Shown: positions 37,087-46,962 of the stretch, one piece after another
Layout: the number at the start of each line of letters is the position of its first letter
Numbering within the stretch: position 1 is the first letter of the stretch
Origin: Mannheimia sp. USDA-ARS-USMARC-1261
GTDB lineage: Bacteria; Pseudomonadota; Gammaproteobacteria; Enterobacterales; Pasteurellaceae
Direction of reading: 5' to 3'
Length of the DNA stretch: 64,000 bases
NCBI RefSeq assembly: GCF_000521605.1
Contig: NZ_CP006942.1
Coordinates: forward strand, 1,178,001 to 1,242,000
The notes under the pieces: model-generated
Databases searched by the model: none
Seen by the model: only the letters and a program-made list of their open reading frames with translations
What the model was told of the DNA's origin: nothing
Made by a program: the position numbers and the translations under genes

Positions 37087-37233
37087 TACCGAGCTTGTGA
37101 ACCTAAGTCTCTATTTGGGATATGGTAGCAAGCCGTAAAGAAGCTGAACAAGCGGTCGTTTTTTGCGAAAATTTTGCAAAAATACCAAGCAACTTTACCA
37201 ATGGATAAGCGAGAAATGGTTTATCCACTCGAC
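37087..37233 (+). ncRNA. Second Moco riboswitch, between torY and torZ
   Basis: Blocks match the moaA leader in the same order: CCGAGC (37089-37094), CCTAAGTCTC...GATATGG, a stem GTAAAG/CTTTAC, a hairpin GGATAA/TTATCC with loop GCGAGAAATGG, then CTCG (37228-37231) and AGAAAGGTGTC. The third stem is extended by some 50 nt that contain an uptake signal (ACAAGCGGTCG). It sits 47 nt before the start of torZ, which encodes a molybdenum-cofactor enzyme, so cofactor-dependent control of torZ separate from torY is expected. Confidence 0.72.
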
Positions 37234-37279
37234 TTCAGAAAGGTGTCTATTTTTAACTTAACTTCAAATGAGGTTTATT

Positions 37280-39766
37280 ATGAAAAAGCAAGACAATATT
37301 GACGTAAGTCGTCGTGGTTTTCTAAAAAAATCATCACTTAGCTTAGCTGCCGGTGCAGGTTTTTCAACTGGTACCACAGGGGTAGTGGGTGCATTAGCAT
37401 CAACCAGTGCAAAAGCAGCTGAAATGAATGCGGTTCTAACTGCCGCTCACTGGGGACCATTAGCCGTTGTGGTTGAGAACGGAAAAGTGGTGAAATCTGA
37501 TTCGGCTATTGATATTTCTGTACCAAATGAATTACAGCACGTTGTGGCTGATCAAGTTCACGGCGAAGCTCGTGTGAAATATCCGATGGTGCGTAAAGGC
37601 TACTTAGAAGGTAACAAAGATACAACCTTACGTGGACGTGATGAATGGGTACGCGTTTCTTGGGAGAAAGCCTTTGAATTAGTTCACGGAGGAATAAAAT
37701 CAGCCCGTGATACACACGGTGCAACCAGTATTTTTGCAGGTTCTTATGGTTGGTATAGCTCAGGCTCATTACACGCAGCACGTACATTATTACATCGCTA
37801 TATGAACTTAACCGGCGGTTTTGTTGGGGTAAAAGGCGATTATTCGACCGGTGCAGCTCAAGTTATTATGCCACACGTACTTGGTACTATTGAGGTATAT
37901 GAGCAACAAACCAGCTGGGAAGTTTTACTTGAAAGTAGCGATATTATCGTGCTTTGGTCAGCAAACCCATTAACAACGCTACGTAATGCGTGGACATCAA
38001 CCGATCAACAAGGTATTGAATATTTCAAAAAATTCAAAGAAACAGGTAAACGAATTATCTGTATTACCCCTGAACGTAATGAATCGGCTCAATATCTAAA
38101 TGCAGAATGGATCCCGGTGAATACAGGTACTGACGTTGCATTAATGTTAGGTATTGCACATACCTTAGTAAGTGAAGATAAACACGATAAAGCATTTTTG
38201 AAAAAATACACTGCCGGCTATGATAAATTCGAAGAGTATTTACTAGGTAAAAGCGATAACCAACCGAAAGATGCCGAATGGGCAGCCAAAATTTGTGGTG
38301 TATCTGCAGAGAAAATTAAACAATTAGCCGCTGATTTCTCATCAAAACGCACGATGTTAATGGGTGGTTGGGGTATGCAACGTCAAAGACACGGTGAACA
38401 AACTCACTGGATGTTAGTTACTCTTGCTTCAATGTTAGGGCAAATCGGATTACCGGGAGGCGGTTTCGGTTTAAGTTACCACTATGCAAATGGCGGTGTG
38501 CCAACAGCAACCGGCGGTATTGTTGGGGCAATTTCAGCCAATGCAGGCGGTGATGTGGGCGAAAAAACGTGGTTAGATGATACTTCAAAAGCCTCTTTCC
38601 CATTAGCCCGTATTTCCGATGCGTTACTGAATCCGGGTAAAACCATTCAATATAACGGAACAGAAATTACTTATCCGGATATCAAAGTCATTTACTGGGC
38701 AGGTGGTAATCCATTAGTTCATCATCAAGATACGAATACGATGGTAAAAGCGTGGCAAAAACCGGATTTGATTGTCGTAAACGAATGTTATTGGACACCA
38801 ACCGCTCGTATGGCAGATATTTTATTACCGGCAACAACAAGTTACGAACGTAATGACTTAACAATGTCGGGCGACTATTCAATGATGAATATTTTCCCAA
38901 TGAAACAGGTGGTTGAACCACAATTTGAAGCGAAAAGTGATTACGATATTTTTGCAGAGCTTTCTAAACGTGCCGGTGTAGAAGATAAATTTACCGAAGG
39001 TAAATCGGAAATGGATTGGCTCAAAGGTTTCTATCAATCTGCCTTTGATGCAGCCCGCAAAAACAGAGTTATTATGCCGAATTTCGATAAATTCTGGACA
39101 GAAAATAAACCTGTTACCTTTAAAGTAAGTGATAAAGCGAAAAAATGGGTACGTTATGAAGAGTTCCGCAACGATCCATTACTTAATCCACTCGGTACAC
39201 CGTCAGGTAAAATTGAGATCTTCTCTGATGTTGTTGCAAAAATGAACTATGATGACTGTAAAGGACACCCAACTTGGATGGAACCGGAAGAGTATGCAGG
39301 TAATGTAACCGCTGAAGCACCACTGGCTTTAGTTACACCGCACCCATACTACCGTTTACACAGTCAGCTGGCTCATACCTCTCTGCGTAGTAAATATACG
39401 GTAAAAGATCGTGAGCCTGTTTTAATTCACAAAGATGATGCAGCAGCTCGAGGCATTGCTGATGGCGATATTGTGCGTGTATTTAATGCTCGTGGTCAGG
39501 TTCTTGCCGGGGCAGTCGTAACCGACGGTATTATCAAAGGAACAGTTGCTATTCACGAAGGGGCTTGGTATGACCCGGCAGATGCAGGTCAAAGCGAAAA
39601 ACCATTATGTAAGTTTGGTTGCCCTAACGTGCTAACTCGTGATGAAGGCACATCAAAACTGGCACAGGGTAACTCTCCAAATACTGCAATAGTGCAAGTT
39701 GAGAAATTCACCGGCGAAGCACCGGAAGTAACAGTCTTTAAAGAGCCTAAATACACAGAGGCTTAA
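37280..39766 (+). CDS. torZ: Periplasmic molybdenum S-/N-oxide reductase TorZ (MtsZ-like)
   Basis: An 828-residue DMSO-reductase-family enzyme carrying bis-MGD molybdenum. A twin-arginine signal (SRRGFLKKSS then a hydrophobic stretch, cleaved near AKA at about residue 43) sends it folded to the periplasm. GDYSTGA carries the serine that ligates Mo in TMAO/DMSO/biotin-sulfoxide reductases. Cofactor segments seen are NPLTTLRNAW, AGGNPLVHHQDTN and PATTSYERNDLTM. Close H. influenzae relatives are named TorZ or MtsZ and reduce methionine sulfoxide, biotin sulfoxide and TMAO. ATG 37280 has GAGG at 6 bases. Electrons come from TorY. Confidence 0.93.
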   Translation: MKKQDNIDVSRRGFLKKSSLSLAAGAGFSTGTTGVVGALASTSAKAAEMNAVLTAAHWGPLAVVVENGKVVKSDSAIDISVPNELQHVVADQVHGEARVKYPMVRKGYLEGNKDTTLRGRDEWVRVSWEKAFELVHGGIKSARDTHGATSIFAGSYGWYSSGSLHAARTLLHRYMNLTGGFVGVKGDYSTGAAQVIMPHVLGTIEVYEQQTSWEVLLESSDIIVLWSANPLTTLRNAWTSTDQQGIEYFKKFKETGKRIICITPERNESAQYLNAEWIPVNTGTDVALMLGIAHTLVSEDKHDKAFLKKYTAGYDKFEEYLLGKSDNQPKDAEWAAKICGVSAEKIKQLAADFSSKRTMLMGGWGMQRQRHGEQTHWMLVTLASMLGQIGLPGGGFGLSYHYANGGVPTATGGIVGAISANAGGDVGEKTWLDDTSKASFPLARISDALLNPGKTIQYNGTEITYPDIKVIYWAGGNPLVHHQDTNTMVKAWQKPDLIVVNECYWTPTARMADILLPATTSYERNDLTMSGDYSMMNIFPMKQVVEPQFEAKSDYDIFAELSKRAGVEDKFTEGKSEMDWLKGFYQSAFDAARKNRVIMPNFDKFWTENKPVTFKVSDKAKKWVRYEEFRNDPLLNPLGTPSGKIEIFSDVVAKMNYDDCKGHPTWMEPEEYAGNVTAEAPLALVTPHPYYRLHSQLAHTSLRSKYTVKDREPVLIHKDDAAARGIADGDIVRVFNARGQVLAGAVVTDGIIKGTVAIHEGAWYDPADAGQSEKPLCKFGCPNVLTRDEGTSKLAQGNSPNTAIVQVEKFTGEAPEVTVFKEPKYTEA

Positions 39767-39771
39767 TAGCG

Positions 39772-39806
39772 AAAAAAGCACAGAGTTTGAACTCTGTGCT
39801 TTTTTG
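39772..39806. terminator. Terminator after torZ
   Basis: GCACAGAGTT (39778-39787) with AACTCTGTGC (39790-39799), flanked by six As and followed by six Ts. The symmetric flanks could work in both directions. It ends the torYZ unit. Confidence 0.9.
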
Positions 39807-39809
39807 CTT

Positions 39810-39867
39810 ACAAGCGGTTATAATTATTCAATTTTTTGCAAAATTTTCTATTTTTTTAACCGCTTGT
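39810..39867. repeat. Inverted uptake signal pair before the type III RM genes
   Basis: ACAAGCGGTTA (39810-39820) faces TAACCGCTTGT (39857-39867) across TTTTTTGCAAAATTTT. It directly follows the torZ terminator and marks the left border of the restriction-modification pair. Confidence 0.8.
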
Positions 39868-39908
39868 TACAGTTACAATAATGCATTTTTATCTTTCAGG
39901 TGCATTTT

Positions 39909-41480
39909 ATGACAACCCTTACTTGGTACGGCAAAGAAGAAGCCGTAAAAAAAGCCAAACAAACCCCATATTGTCTATTGCGTGAGTTGCCGGATTTTTC
40001 GCATAATATTGCCCGACAGCCGACAGCCGACAGCTCAGCTTCTGCTGAAACCTTATCTAATGTCAAGCAAAATTTAATTATTCAAGGTGATAATTTATCA
40101 GCCTTAAAATCTCTTTTGCCCTTTTATTCGGGGCAAGTCAAATGTATTTTCATAGATCCTCCCTATAATACAAAATCTGCCTTTACCCACTACGATGATA
40201 ATTTAGAGCATTCCGTTTGGCTTTCAATGATGTATCCGCGTCTTGAAATTTTACGGGAATTGCTTGATGAAGATGGCTCAATTTGGATCACGCTTGATGA
40301 TAACGAAAGCCATTATTTGAAAATTATGCTCGATGAAATTTTCGGGCGGAAGAATTTTGTGGCGAATGTGGTGTGGAGAGCTAGTGATAATAGTAATAAT
40401 GATGCGAAAACATTTTCTGCTGACCATAATCATTTGATTGTTTATTCAAAAAGTAGTGGTTGGATTTCTAATAAATTAAACGCAGAAGAAAAAAGAAGTC
40501 ATTTTAAAAATCCAGATAATGATCCTAAAGGGGCTTGGTTTGATGGAAATCCATTAAACTCACCTAAGCCAAGAGAAAATCTAATGTACGACATCGTCGC
40601 ACCTAATGGAAATATTATTAAGCATCCTAAAAATGGCTGGCGTTGGGAAAAAGAAACATTAGATGAAAAAATTAAATCAGGGGAAATTCGTTTTAATGAA
40701 TATATGACTTCTATAAAAAGAAGAACTTATTTATCAGAAATGAAAGGGTTACCACCATCTTCTTTATGGATTGATTTATTCAAAACTGGGCATAACAGAC
40801 AAGCTAAAAGCGAGCAAAAATCGTTAATGGGGGAAAATATTTTCGATACGCCGAAACCAGAACGCTTAATTCAGCAAGTTTTACAAATTGCCACATCAGA
40901 AAATGACCTTGTCCTCGATAGCTTTCTTGGCTCAGGTACAACCGCAGCGGTTGCTCATAAAATGAACCGTCGTTATATCGGCATTGAGATTGGTGAACAC
41001 GCTAAAACCCACGTAGTACCTCGTTTGAAAAAAGTGATTGAGGGAGAACAAGGCGGTATTTCAAAAGCGGTAGGTTGGCAAGGTGGCGGATCGTTTCGCT
41101 TTTGTGAATTAGGCGAGGAAGTATTTGACGCATTCGGTTCACTTAATCCGAACATTCGTTTTGAAGATTTAGCTGCTCATATTTGGTACTTGGAAAATCA
41201 TTTCCCTTTGCAAAAAAATACCGAAAAATCACCGCTTGTCGGTACTTTCAACGGTAAAGCCTACTATTTGTTATATAACGGAATTTTAGGCGATAAACGT
41301 CCGCAGGGCGGTAATGTGTTGACACGAAAATTAATGGCAGAGTTGCCATACTTTGCTGAATTTATGCAACAGGGAATGGACATTGTGGTATATGGTGAAG
41401 CGTGTCGTTTAGGAGAGGCACAGTTAGCTGAAAAGAAAATTACATTTAAACAAATTCCGTATGATGTAACGGCTCGTTAA
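39909..41480 (+). CDS. mod: Type III restriction-modification DNA methyltransferase (Mod)
   Basis: A 523-residue beta-class N6-adenine methyltransferase: catalytic DPPY at about 83-86 comes before the AdoMet motif FLGSGT at 339-344. The 250 residues between form the target-recognition region that decides the methylated sequence. I chose ATG 39909 with CAGG at 8 bases; a GTG three codons earlier overlaps that site. It is shorter than typical phase-variable Mod proteins (about 600-700), and I see no tandem repeat tract inside. res follows after 14 bp. Confidence 0.9.
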   Translation: MTTLTWYGKEEAVKKAKQTPYCLLRELPDFSHNIARQPTADSSASAETLSNVKQNLIIQGDNLSALKSLLPFYSGQVKCIFIDPPYNTKSAFTHYDDNLEHSVWLSMMYPRLEILRELLDEDGSIWITLDDNESHYLKIMLDEIFGRKNFVANVVWRASDNSNNDAKTFSADHNHLIVYSKSSGWISNKLNAEEKRSHFKNPDNDPKGAWFDGNPLNSPKPRENLMYDIVAPNGNIIKHPKNGWRWEKETLDEKIKSGEIRFNEYMTSIKRRTYLSEMKGLPPSSLWIDLFKTGHNRQAKSEQKSLMGENIFDTPKPERLIQQVLQIATSENDLVLDSFLGSGTTAAVAHKMNRRYIGIEIGEHAKTHVVPRLKKVIEGEQGGISKAVGWQGGGSFRFCELGEEVFDAFGSLNPNIRFEDLAAHIWYLENHFPLQKNTEKSPLVGTFNGKAYYLLYNGILGDKRPQGGNVLTRKLMAELPYFAEFMQQGMDIVVYGEACRLGEAQLAEKKITFKQIPYDVTAR

Positions 41481-41494
41481 TAGTGGGAGAAAAA

Positions 41495-44131
41495 ATGAAA
41501 TTAAAAAATTACCAAAATGAGGCATTAAACCGTGTCAGCCACTATTTTTCGGCTTGCTTGCAATCTGATGCAAAAACTGCTTTTAGCCAAATCCAACCTG
41601 AATATAGTTACAAGATCCCAAGTGAACACAGTAATTTGCGTGATGTGCCTTATGTTTGTGTACGAATTCCAACGGGTGGCGGTAAAACATTGTTAGCCTC
41701 GCATAGCATTGCCCGTATTGCAAGGCAGTATTTAGATTGCGATTTCCCTGTTACTTTGTGGCTAGTGCCTTCTCGCACCATTAAAACCCAAACCGCAGAA
41801 GCGTTGAAAAATCCACAACACCCTTACCGTGCGGCACTTGATAAAACCTTTAATCGAGAAGTAATGGTTATTGAGTCTGAAGATTTTGATTTACTTCGCC
41901 CACAAGACTTTGGCAATAAGGCGATTGTAATCGTTTCTACTATTCAAAACTTTCGGGTAGAAAATCAAGATGGGCGAAAAATTTATGCCTTTAATGAAAA
42001 ATTAACGGCTCATTTTGAGCGTTTACCAATCCATATTCAGACAAATTTAGAAAAAATTTCAATAACAGATCTACAAGAAAACGGTTTAACTGCCAAACAA
42101 GCGGGCAAAATTAAGTGTTCTTTTGCAAATTTGTTGCGAGCTTATCAACCTTTGGTCATTGTTGATGAAGCTCATAACGCTCGGACTTCACTCTCTTTTG
42201 ATGTGTTATCTCAACTTTCCCCGGCGGCTATTTTAGAATTTACTGCTACACCAAACACGGATAGAAAAACAGGGAGTAATGTGTTGTATCACGTTTCGGC
42301 AAGTCATCTAAAATCAGAAGAGATGATCAAATTACCGATTGTGCTGACCGAACATCACAACTGGCAGCAAGCAATAGATGGAGCAGTAATTAACAGAGGG
42401 GCATTAGCACAAAAAGCACAGTATGAGAGCGATTATGTTCGTCCGCTTGTCTTATTTCAAGCTGAGCCGAAAAACGGCAAAGTAACAGTAGAAGTTTTAA
42501 AACAGTATTTAATTGATGAATTAAAAATTGATGAAGAAGAGATTGCTATTGTTACGGGTAATCAGCACGAATTAGATGATATCGATTTATTTAATCCACA
42601 ATGTAAGATCAATTACATCATCACGGTTGAGGCATTGAAAGAAGGGTGGGATTGCCCGTTTGCCTATATTTTTTGCTCCGTGCAAAATGTTTCCTCAAGT
42701 AAGGAAGCGGAGCAGTTGTTAGGGCGAGTATTGCGAATGCCTTATGCTAAACGCCGTCAAATTGAAGATTTAAACCGTGCTTATGCTCATCTTTCCTCTA
42801 AATCGTTCGGCGAAACGGCTCGTAATTTACAAGATAAATTGATTGGAATGGGGTTTGAAGCATTAGAAGTAGCTGAAATGCTCCGCATTCCACAACAAGA
42901 GAATTGGATTAGTGAGAATGAAGGGGATTTATTCTATACGCCGACAACGGTTTTAGCATTAACGCAATTCCCTGAAATGACGGATTTAAGCGAAGCAGAA
43001 CGTTCTCAACTCAAAATTACCGAGCAAGAAGGTAGCATTTTAGTGCAAGTAAAAGGTAATTTAAGTGAAAAGTTAGAAAAAGCCTTGATCCAAACTGCAA
43101 CCGGTAAGAAAAAAGAACAAATTGAGCAACAATTACAAATTCACCAAAATAGAGTTGAAATATTCGCTTCTCCTGCCGAAAAAGGTGAAATATTTAAAGT
43201 AATACCTCAACTTTGTATGAATATTCAAGGCGAGTTAGATTTAGCTGATTCACAAGTTCTATTAGATTACCAAAGTTGGAATTTATTGGATTACCCAGCT
43301 AAACTTGATGGCTTTAGGTTGCAAGAAAATAGCCAAAGTTTTGAAATTGATGTGGAAGATAAACGGGTTTCTTACCATTTTAATCAACAACAACTTAGCT
43401 TTTCTGATGATTGGCTGGAACTAACCGAGCAAGATTTTATCCGTTGGTTGGATAAACAAGTGCGTTTAACTGATATTCCTCAACCTATAATGTTAAGATT
43501 TTTGCAATTATTGATTTCAGATTTACTGAAAAATGTAGAAATCACTTTAACTCAATTAGTTCAACATAAATTTGCATTGGCTCGGGCTATTTCAGATTTG
43601 ATTAATCGTTATCGGGCATTAGCTCAAAAAAATTGCTATCAACAAACACTATTTGGTGATAATGAAGAAGTAGAAATCTGCCTAAATGAGCAGTATCAAT
43701 TTAGTTTTACACCAGAAAAACTAGCACCACAACCGCCTTTTTATGTAGGACGTTACAAATTCAACAAACACTATTTTGCTCAAATTGAAGAGTTGAAAGC
43801 AAGTGGGGAAGAATTTGATTGTGCCGTTGCGATTGATTCATTGCCTCAAGTGAAATATTGGGTAAGAAATCCTGTAAAAAGAGGGTTTTCTTTACCGCTA
43901 GCTCATCAGAATTTTTATCCTGATTTTATTGTAGAGCTTATTGATGGTCGGATTTTAATTGTGGAATATAAAGGGGAACAATTAAAAAGTAATGAAGATT
44001 CTAAAGAAAAAGCCTTAATTGGCAATCTTTGGGAGAAATTAAGTCAAGGAAAAGGCTTATTTATTATGGCTGTAAAAAGCGATGAAAATGGTCAAGATGT
44101 TAGAACACAGCTGCTAAATAAATTAGCCTGA
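41495..44131 (+). CDS. res: Type III restriction enzyme, Res (helicase-nuclease) subunit
   Basis: An 878-residue partner of Mod. The superfamily-2 helicase has motif I RIPTGGGKT, motif II VDEAH, motif III FTATPN and motif VI EQLLGRVLRMP. A C-terminal PD-(D/E)xK nuclease is visible as FYPDFIVELIDGR then ILIVEYKG. In the family Res translocates or slides from methylation-free inverted sites and cuts 25-27 bp away. ATG 41495 has GGGAG upstream. The ORF is intact, so the system is probably active. It ends at an inverted uptake pair facing gltA. Confidence 0.9.
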   Translation: MKLKNYQNEALNRVSHYFSACLQSDAKTAFSQIQPEYSYKIPSEHSNLRDVPYVCVRIPTGGGKTLLASHSIARIARQYLDCDFPVTLWLVPSRTIKTQTAEALKNPQHPYRAALDKTFNREVMVIESEDFDLLRPQDFGNKAIVIVSTIQNFRVENQDGRKIYAFNEKLTAHFERLPIHIQTNLEKISITDLQENGLTAKQAGKIKCSFANLLRAYQPLVIVDEAHNARTSLSFDVLSQLSPAAILEFTATPNTDRKTGSNVLYHVSASHLKSEEMIKLPIVLTEHHNWQQAIDGAVINRGALAQKAQYESDYVRPLVLFQAEPKNGKVTVEVLKQYLIDELKIDEEEIAIVTGNQHELDDIDLFNPQCKINYIITVEALKEGWDCPFAYIFCSVQNVSSSKEAEQLLGRVLRMPYAKRRQIEDLNRAYAHLSSKSFGETARNLQDKLIGMGFEALEVAEMLRIPQQENWISENEGDLFYTPTTVLALTQFPEMTDLSEAERSQLKITEQEGSILVQVKGNLSEKLEKALIQTATGKKKEQIEQQLQIHQNRVEIFASPAEKGEIFKVIPQLCMNIQGELDLADSQVLLDYQSWNLLDYPAKLDGFRLQENSQSFEIDVEDKRVSYHFNQQQLSFSDDWLELTEQDFIRWLDKQVRLTDIPQPIMLRFLQLLISDLLKNVEITLTQLVQHKFALARAISDLINRYRALAQKNCYQQTLFGDNEEVEICLNEQYQFSFTPEKLAPQPPFYVGRYKFNKHYFAQIEELKASGEEFDCAVAIDSLPQVKYWVRNPVKRGFSLPLAHQNFYPDFIVELIDGRILIVEYKGEQLKSNEDSKEKALIGNLWEKLSQGKGLFIMAVKSDENGQDVRTQLLNKLA

Positions 44132-44154
44132 TTTGCAAATTTTATGCAAAATAT

Positions 44155-44187
44155 AACCGCTTGTAGAAACAAGCGGTTTAATTTTTT
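44155..44187. terminator. Uptake-signal inverted repeat acting as terminator (res / gltA)
   Basis: AACCGCTTGT (44155-44164) and ACAAGCGGTT (44169-44178) form a perfect 10-bp stem with an AGAA loop followed by TAATTTTTT. It lies between convergent res and gltA. Confidence 0.85.
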
Positions 44188-44201
44188 CGATTTTTTGCAA
44201 G

Positions 44202-45482
44202 TTATGCTTTATCCATTGGCTCAAAATCACGTTTAGTTTCGCCAGTGTAGATTTGGCGAGGGCGGACAATCTTGATATTGCCTTGTAGATACATCTCTTT
44301 CCAGTGAGCAATCCAACCAACGGTTCTTGCCAAAGCAAACATTACGGTAAACATTGAGGTTGGAATACCGATTGCTTTGAGTACAATACCGGAGTAGAAG
44401 TCCACATTCGGATAAAGTTTATGTTCGATAAAGTACGGATCACTTAACGCAATACGCTCTAATTCCAACGCAACTTCAAACAATGGATTATCAATATTGA
44501 GTTCTTTCAATACTTCGTGGCAGGTCTCACGCATTACCTTCGCTCGAGGATCGTAGTTTTTATATACACGATGCCCGAAGCCCATTAAACGGAATGGATC
44601 GTTTTTATCTTTCGCACGGGCAATAAATTCAGGAATGCGATCAACTGTACCAATTTCTTCTAACATATTGATACAGGCTTCATTCGCCCCACCGTGTGCA
44701 GGTCCCCAAAGTGAAGCGATACCGGCTGCAATACAAGCAAACGGGTTTGCACCGGAAGATGCAGCGGTACGCACTGTGGAGGTGGACGCATTTTGTTCGT
44801 GGTCAGCGTGTAAAATGAAGATTCGGTCTAATGCACGTTCTAATACAGGGTTTACTTCATACGGTTCACAAGGGGTTGCAAACATCATATATAAGAAGTT
44901 GCCTGCATAAGATAAGTGGTTTTGTGGGAACATAAACGGCTGACCGATGGAATATTTATAACACATCGCAGCAAGGGTTGGGATTTTAGCTAACAAACGA
45001 ATTGCGGTAAGTTCACGGTGGGCTTGATTATTAACATCGATAGAGTCGTGGTAGAAGGCTGCTAATGCACCACTTACCCCACACATTACCGCCATTGGGT
45101 GAGAATCTCGACGGAAACCGGAGAAGAATTTAGTGAGTTGCTCGTGTACCAACGTGTGTTTTTTGATAAGTTGAACAAAGTCTTTATATTCTTCTTTAGT
45201 TGGACGCTCGCCAAATAAGAGCATATAGCCTACTTCTAAATAGTCAGAATGTTTTGCCAGTTGGTTAATCGGGTAGCCTCGATAAAGTAAAACACCTTCA
45301 TCGCCATCTACATAGGTAATCTTTGATTCACAAACGGCAGTTGAAACCAAACCGGGATCGTAAGCGAACAATTTATGTTTTAAAAAAGGCTGAATATCTA
45401 CGTTTTGATACCCTAGCGTACCTTTTTTCATAGTAAGTTCAATTTTTTCACCAGTCTCTAGTGTTAATGTTGCTGCTGACAT
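44202..45482 (-). CDS. gltA: Citrate synthase
   Basis: A 426-residue type II (hexameric, NADH-sensitive) citrate synthase that condenses acetyl-CoA and oxaloacetate. Catalytic residues are visible: the substrate His in [12 protein letters not shown], the second His in [14 protein letters not shown], and the Asp in [10 protein letters not shown]. Length equals E. coli GltA (427). GGAG lies 8 bases before the ATG. It is divergent from icd-acnB across a 211-bp AT-rich spacer, which forms a compact locus for the oxidative TCA branch that several relatives lack. Confidence 0.97.
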   Translation of the reverse strand: MSAATLTLETGEKIELTMKKGTLGYQNVDIQPFLKHKLFAYDPGLVSTAVCESKITYVDGDEGVLLYRGYPINQLAKHSDYLEVGYMLLFGERPTKEEYKDFVQLIKKHTLVHEQLTKFFSGFRRDSHPMAVMCGVSGALAAFYHDSIDVNNQAHRELTAIRLLAKIPTLAAMCYKYSIGQPFMFPQNHLSYAGNFLYMMFATPCEPYEVNPVLERALDRIFILHADHEQNASTSTVRTAASSGANPFACIAAGIASLWGPAHGGANEACINMLEEIGTVDRIPEFIARAKDKNDPFRLMGFGHRVYKNYDPRAKVMRETCHEVLKELNIDNPLFEVALELERIALSDPYFIEHKLYPNVDFYSGIVLKAIGIPTSMFTVMFALARTVGWIAHWKEMYLQGNIKIVRPRQIYTGETKRDFEPMDKA

Positions 45483-45693
45483 ATATGCTCCTTTTTTATT
45501 TTAGGTTTGCCAATAAACTAGATTATTTTTAACAGAATAACAATATTTTTTTATAATTCATTTACAAAATGTGCGTTGGATCACAAATCTTAATTTAGAG
45601 AAATTCTCTTTATTTACATTTATACATTTACTGTTTATAGTTGATTTGTTATTAAACTGTAAATTTCATTTTTCGTCATTCGAGGGGGAGAAA

Positions 45694-46941
45694 ATGCCTA
45701 CACAAGTCCAAATTCCACAAGGCGAAACCATTCAACTGAACCAAGACGGTTCTTTGCAAGTTCCTGATAATCCTATTATTCCTTTTATTGAAGGCGACGG
45801 CATCGGCGTGGATGTAACCCCTGCGATGAAAGCAGTGTTAGATGCTGCGGTTGAAAAAGCCTATCAAGGCAAGCGTAAAATTGCTTGGATGGAAATTTAC
45901 GCAGGTGAAAAAGCAAACAACCTTTATGGTGAAAATACTTGGTTGCCGGATGAAACCTTAGAGCTTATCCGTAAATATCACGTTGCAATTAAAGGTCCGT
46001 TAATGACACCGGTGGGCGGTGGTATTCGTTCTTTAAACGTTGCAATGCGTCAAGGTTTAGATTTATACAACTGCCTACGCCCAATCCGCTATTACGATGG
46101 CACCCCAAGCCCGGTTAAACACCCTGAATTAATTGATATGGTGATTTTCCGTGAAAACTCAGAAGATATTTACGCTGGGGTTGAGTGGGTAGCCGGCTCG
46201 CCTGAAGCAAATAAAGTAATTGAGTTCTTACAAAAAGAAATGGGGGTAAAGAAAATCCGCTTTACGGAAGATTGCGGTATCGGCATTAAACCTGTTTCTA
46301 AGCAAGGTACGCAACGTTTGGTACGTGCAGCCTTACAATATGTAATTGATAATAACCGCAAATCACTTACCCTTGTGCATAAAGGCAACATTATGAAATT
46401 TACCGAAGGGGCATTTAAAGAGTGGGGCTACCAAGTTGCGGAAGAATTCGGGGCTAAATTAATAGATAAAGGTCCTTGGATGAGTTTAACCAATCCAAAA
46501 ACAGGCGAAGAAATCATTATTAAAGACAGCATTGCCGATGCGTTCTTACAAGAAATCTTATTACACCCGGCAGAATATGATGTAATTGCAACCCTTAACT
46601 TAAACGGCGACTATATTTCGGATGCGTTAGCAGCTCAAGTAGGCGGAATCGGTATTTCTCCGGGGGCTAATATCGGTTATGAAGCGGCTATTTTTGAGGC
46701 AACTCACGGTACTGCACCGAAAATTGCAGGGCAAAATAAAGGCAATCCGGGCTCTTTAATCTTAAGTGGTGAGATGATGTTACGCCATTTAGGCTGGACA
46801 GAAGCAGCAGATTTGGTGGTGAAAGCGGTATCGAAAACCATTGCAGATAAAACAGTAACTTTTGATTTTGCTGAAATGTTAGAGGGTGCAACATTACGTT
46901 CAACATCAGAGTTTGCACAAGATATCATTGCAAATATGTAA
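45694..46941 (+). CDS. icd: NADP-dependent isocitrate dehydrogenase
   Basis: A 415-residue enzyme that makes 2-oxoglutarate, CO2 and NADPH. Seen: [16 protein letters not shown], the regulatory and substrate Ser region [37 protein letters not shown] and the NADP-specific site [14 protein letters not shown] 45694 has GAGGGGGAG upstream. Upstream in-frame codons encode a hydrophobic stretch foreign to the family and are leader. acnB starts 21 bp after its stop. Confidence 0.96.
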   Translation: MPTQVQIPQGETIQLNQDGSLQVPDNPIIPFIEGDGIGVDVTPAMKAVLDAAVEKAYQGKRKIAWMEIYAGEKANNLYGENTWLPDETLELIRKYHVAIKGPLMTPVGGGIRSLNVAMRQGLDLYNCLRPIRYYDGTPSPVKHPELIDMVIFRENSEDIYAGVEWVAGSPEANKVIEFLQKEMGVKKIRFTEDCGIGIKPVSKQGTQRLVRAALQYVIDNNRKSLTLVHKGNIMKFTEGAFKEWGYQVAEEFGAKLIDKGPWMSLTNPKTGEEIIIKDSIADAFLQEILLHPAEYDVIATLNLNGDYISDALAAQVGGIGISPGANIGYEAAIFEATHGTAPKIAGQNKGNPGSLILSGEMMLRHLGWTEAADLVVKAVSKTIADKTVTFDFAEMLEGATLRSTSEFAQDIIANM

Positions 46942-46962
46942 CTCAAGGATAAGGAGTAAGTT

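Noticed and set aside
39909-41480. Phase-variation repeat tract in mod
   Set aside because: No tandem tetra- or pentanucleotide run seen in or just before the gene.
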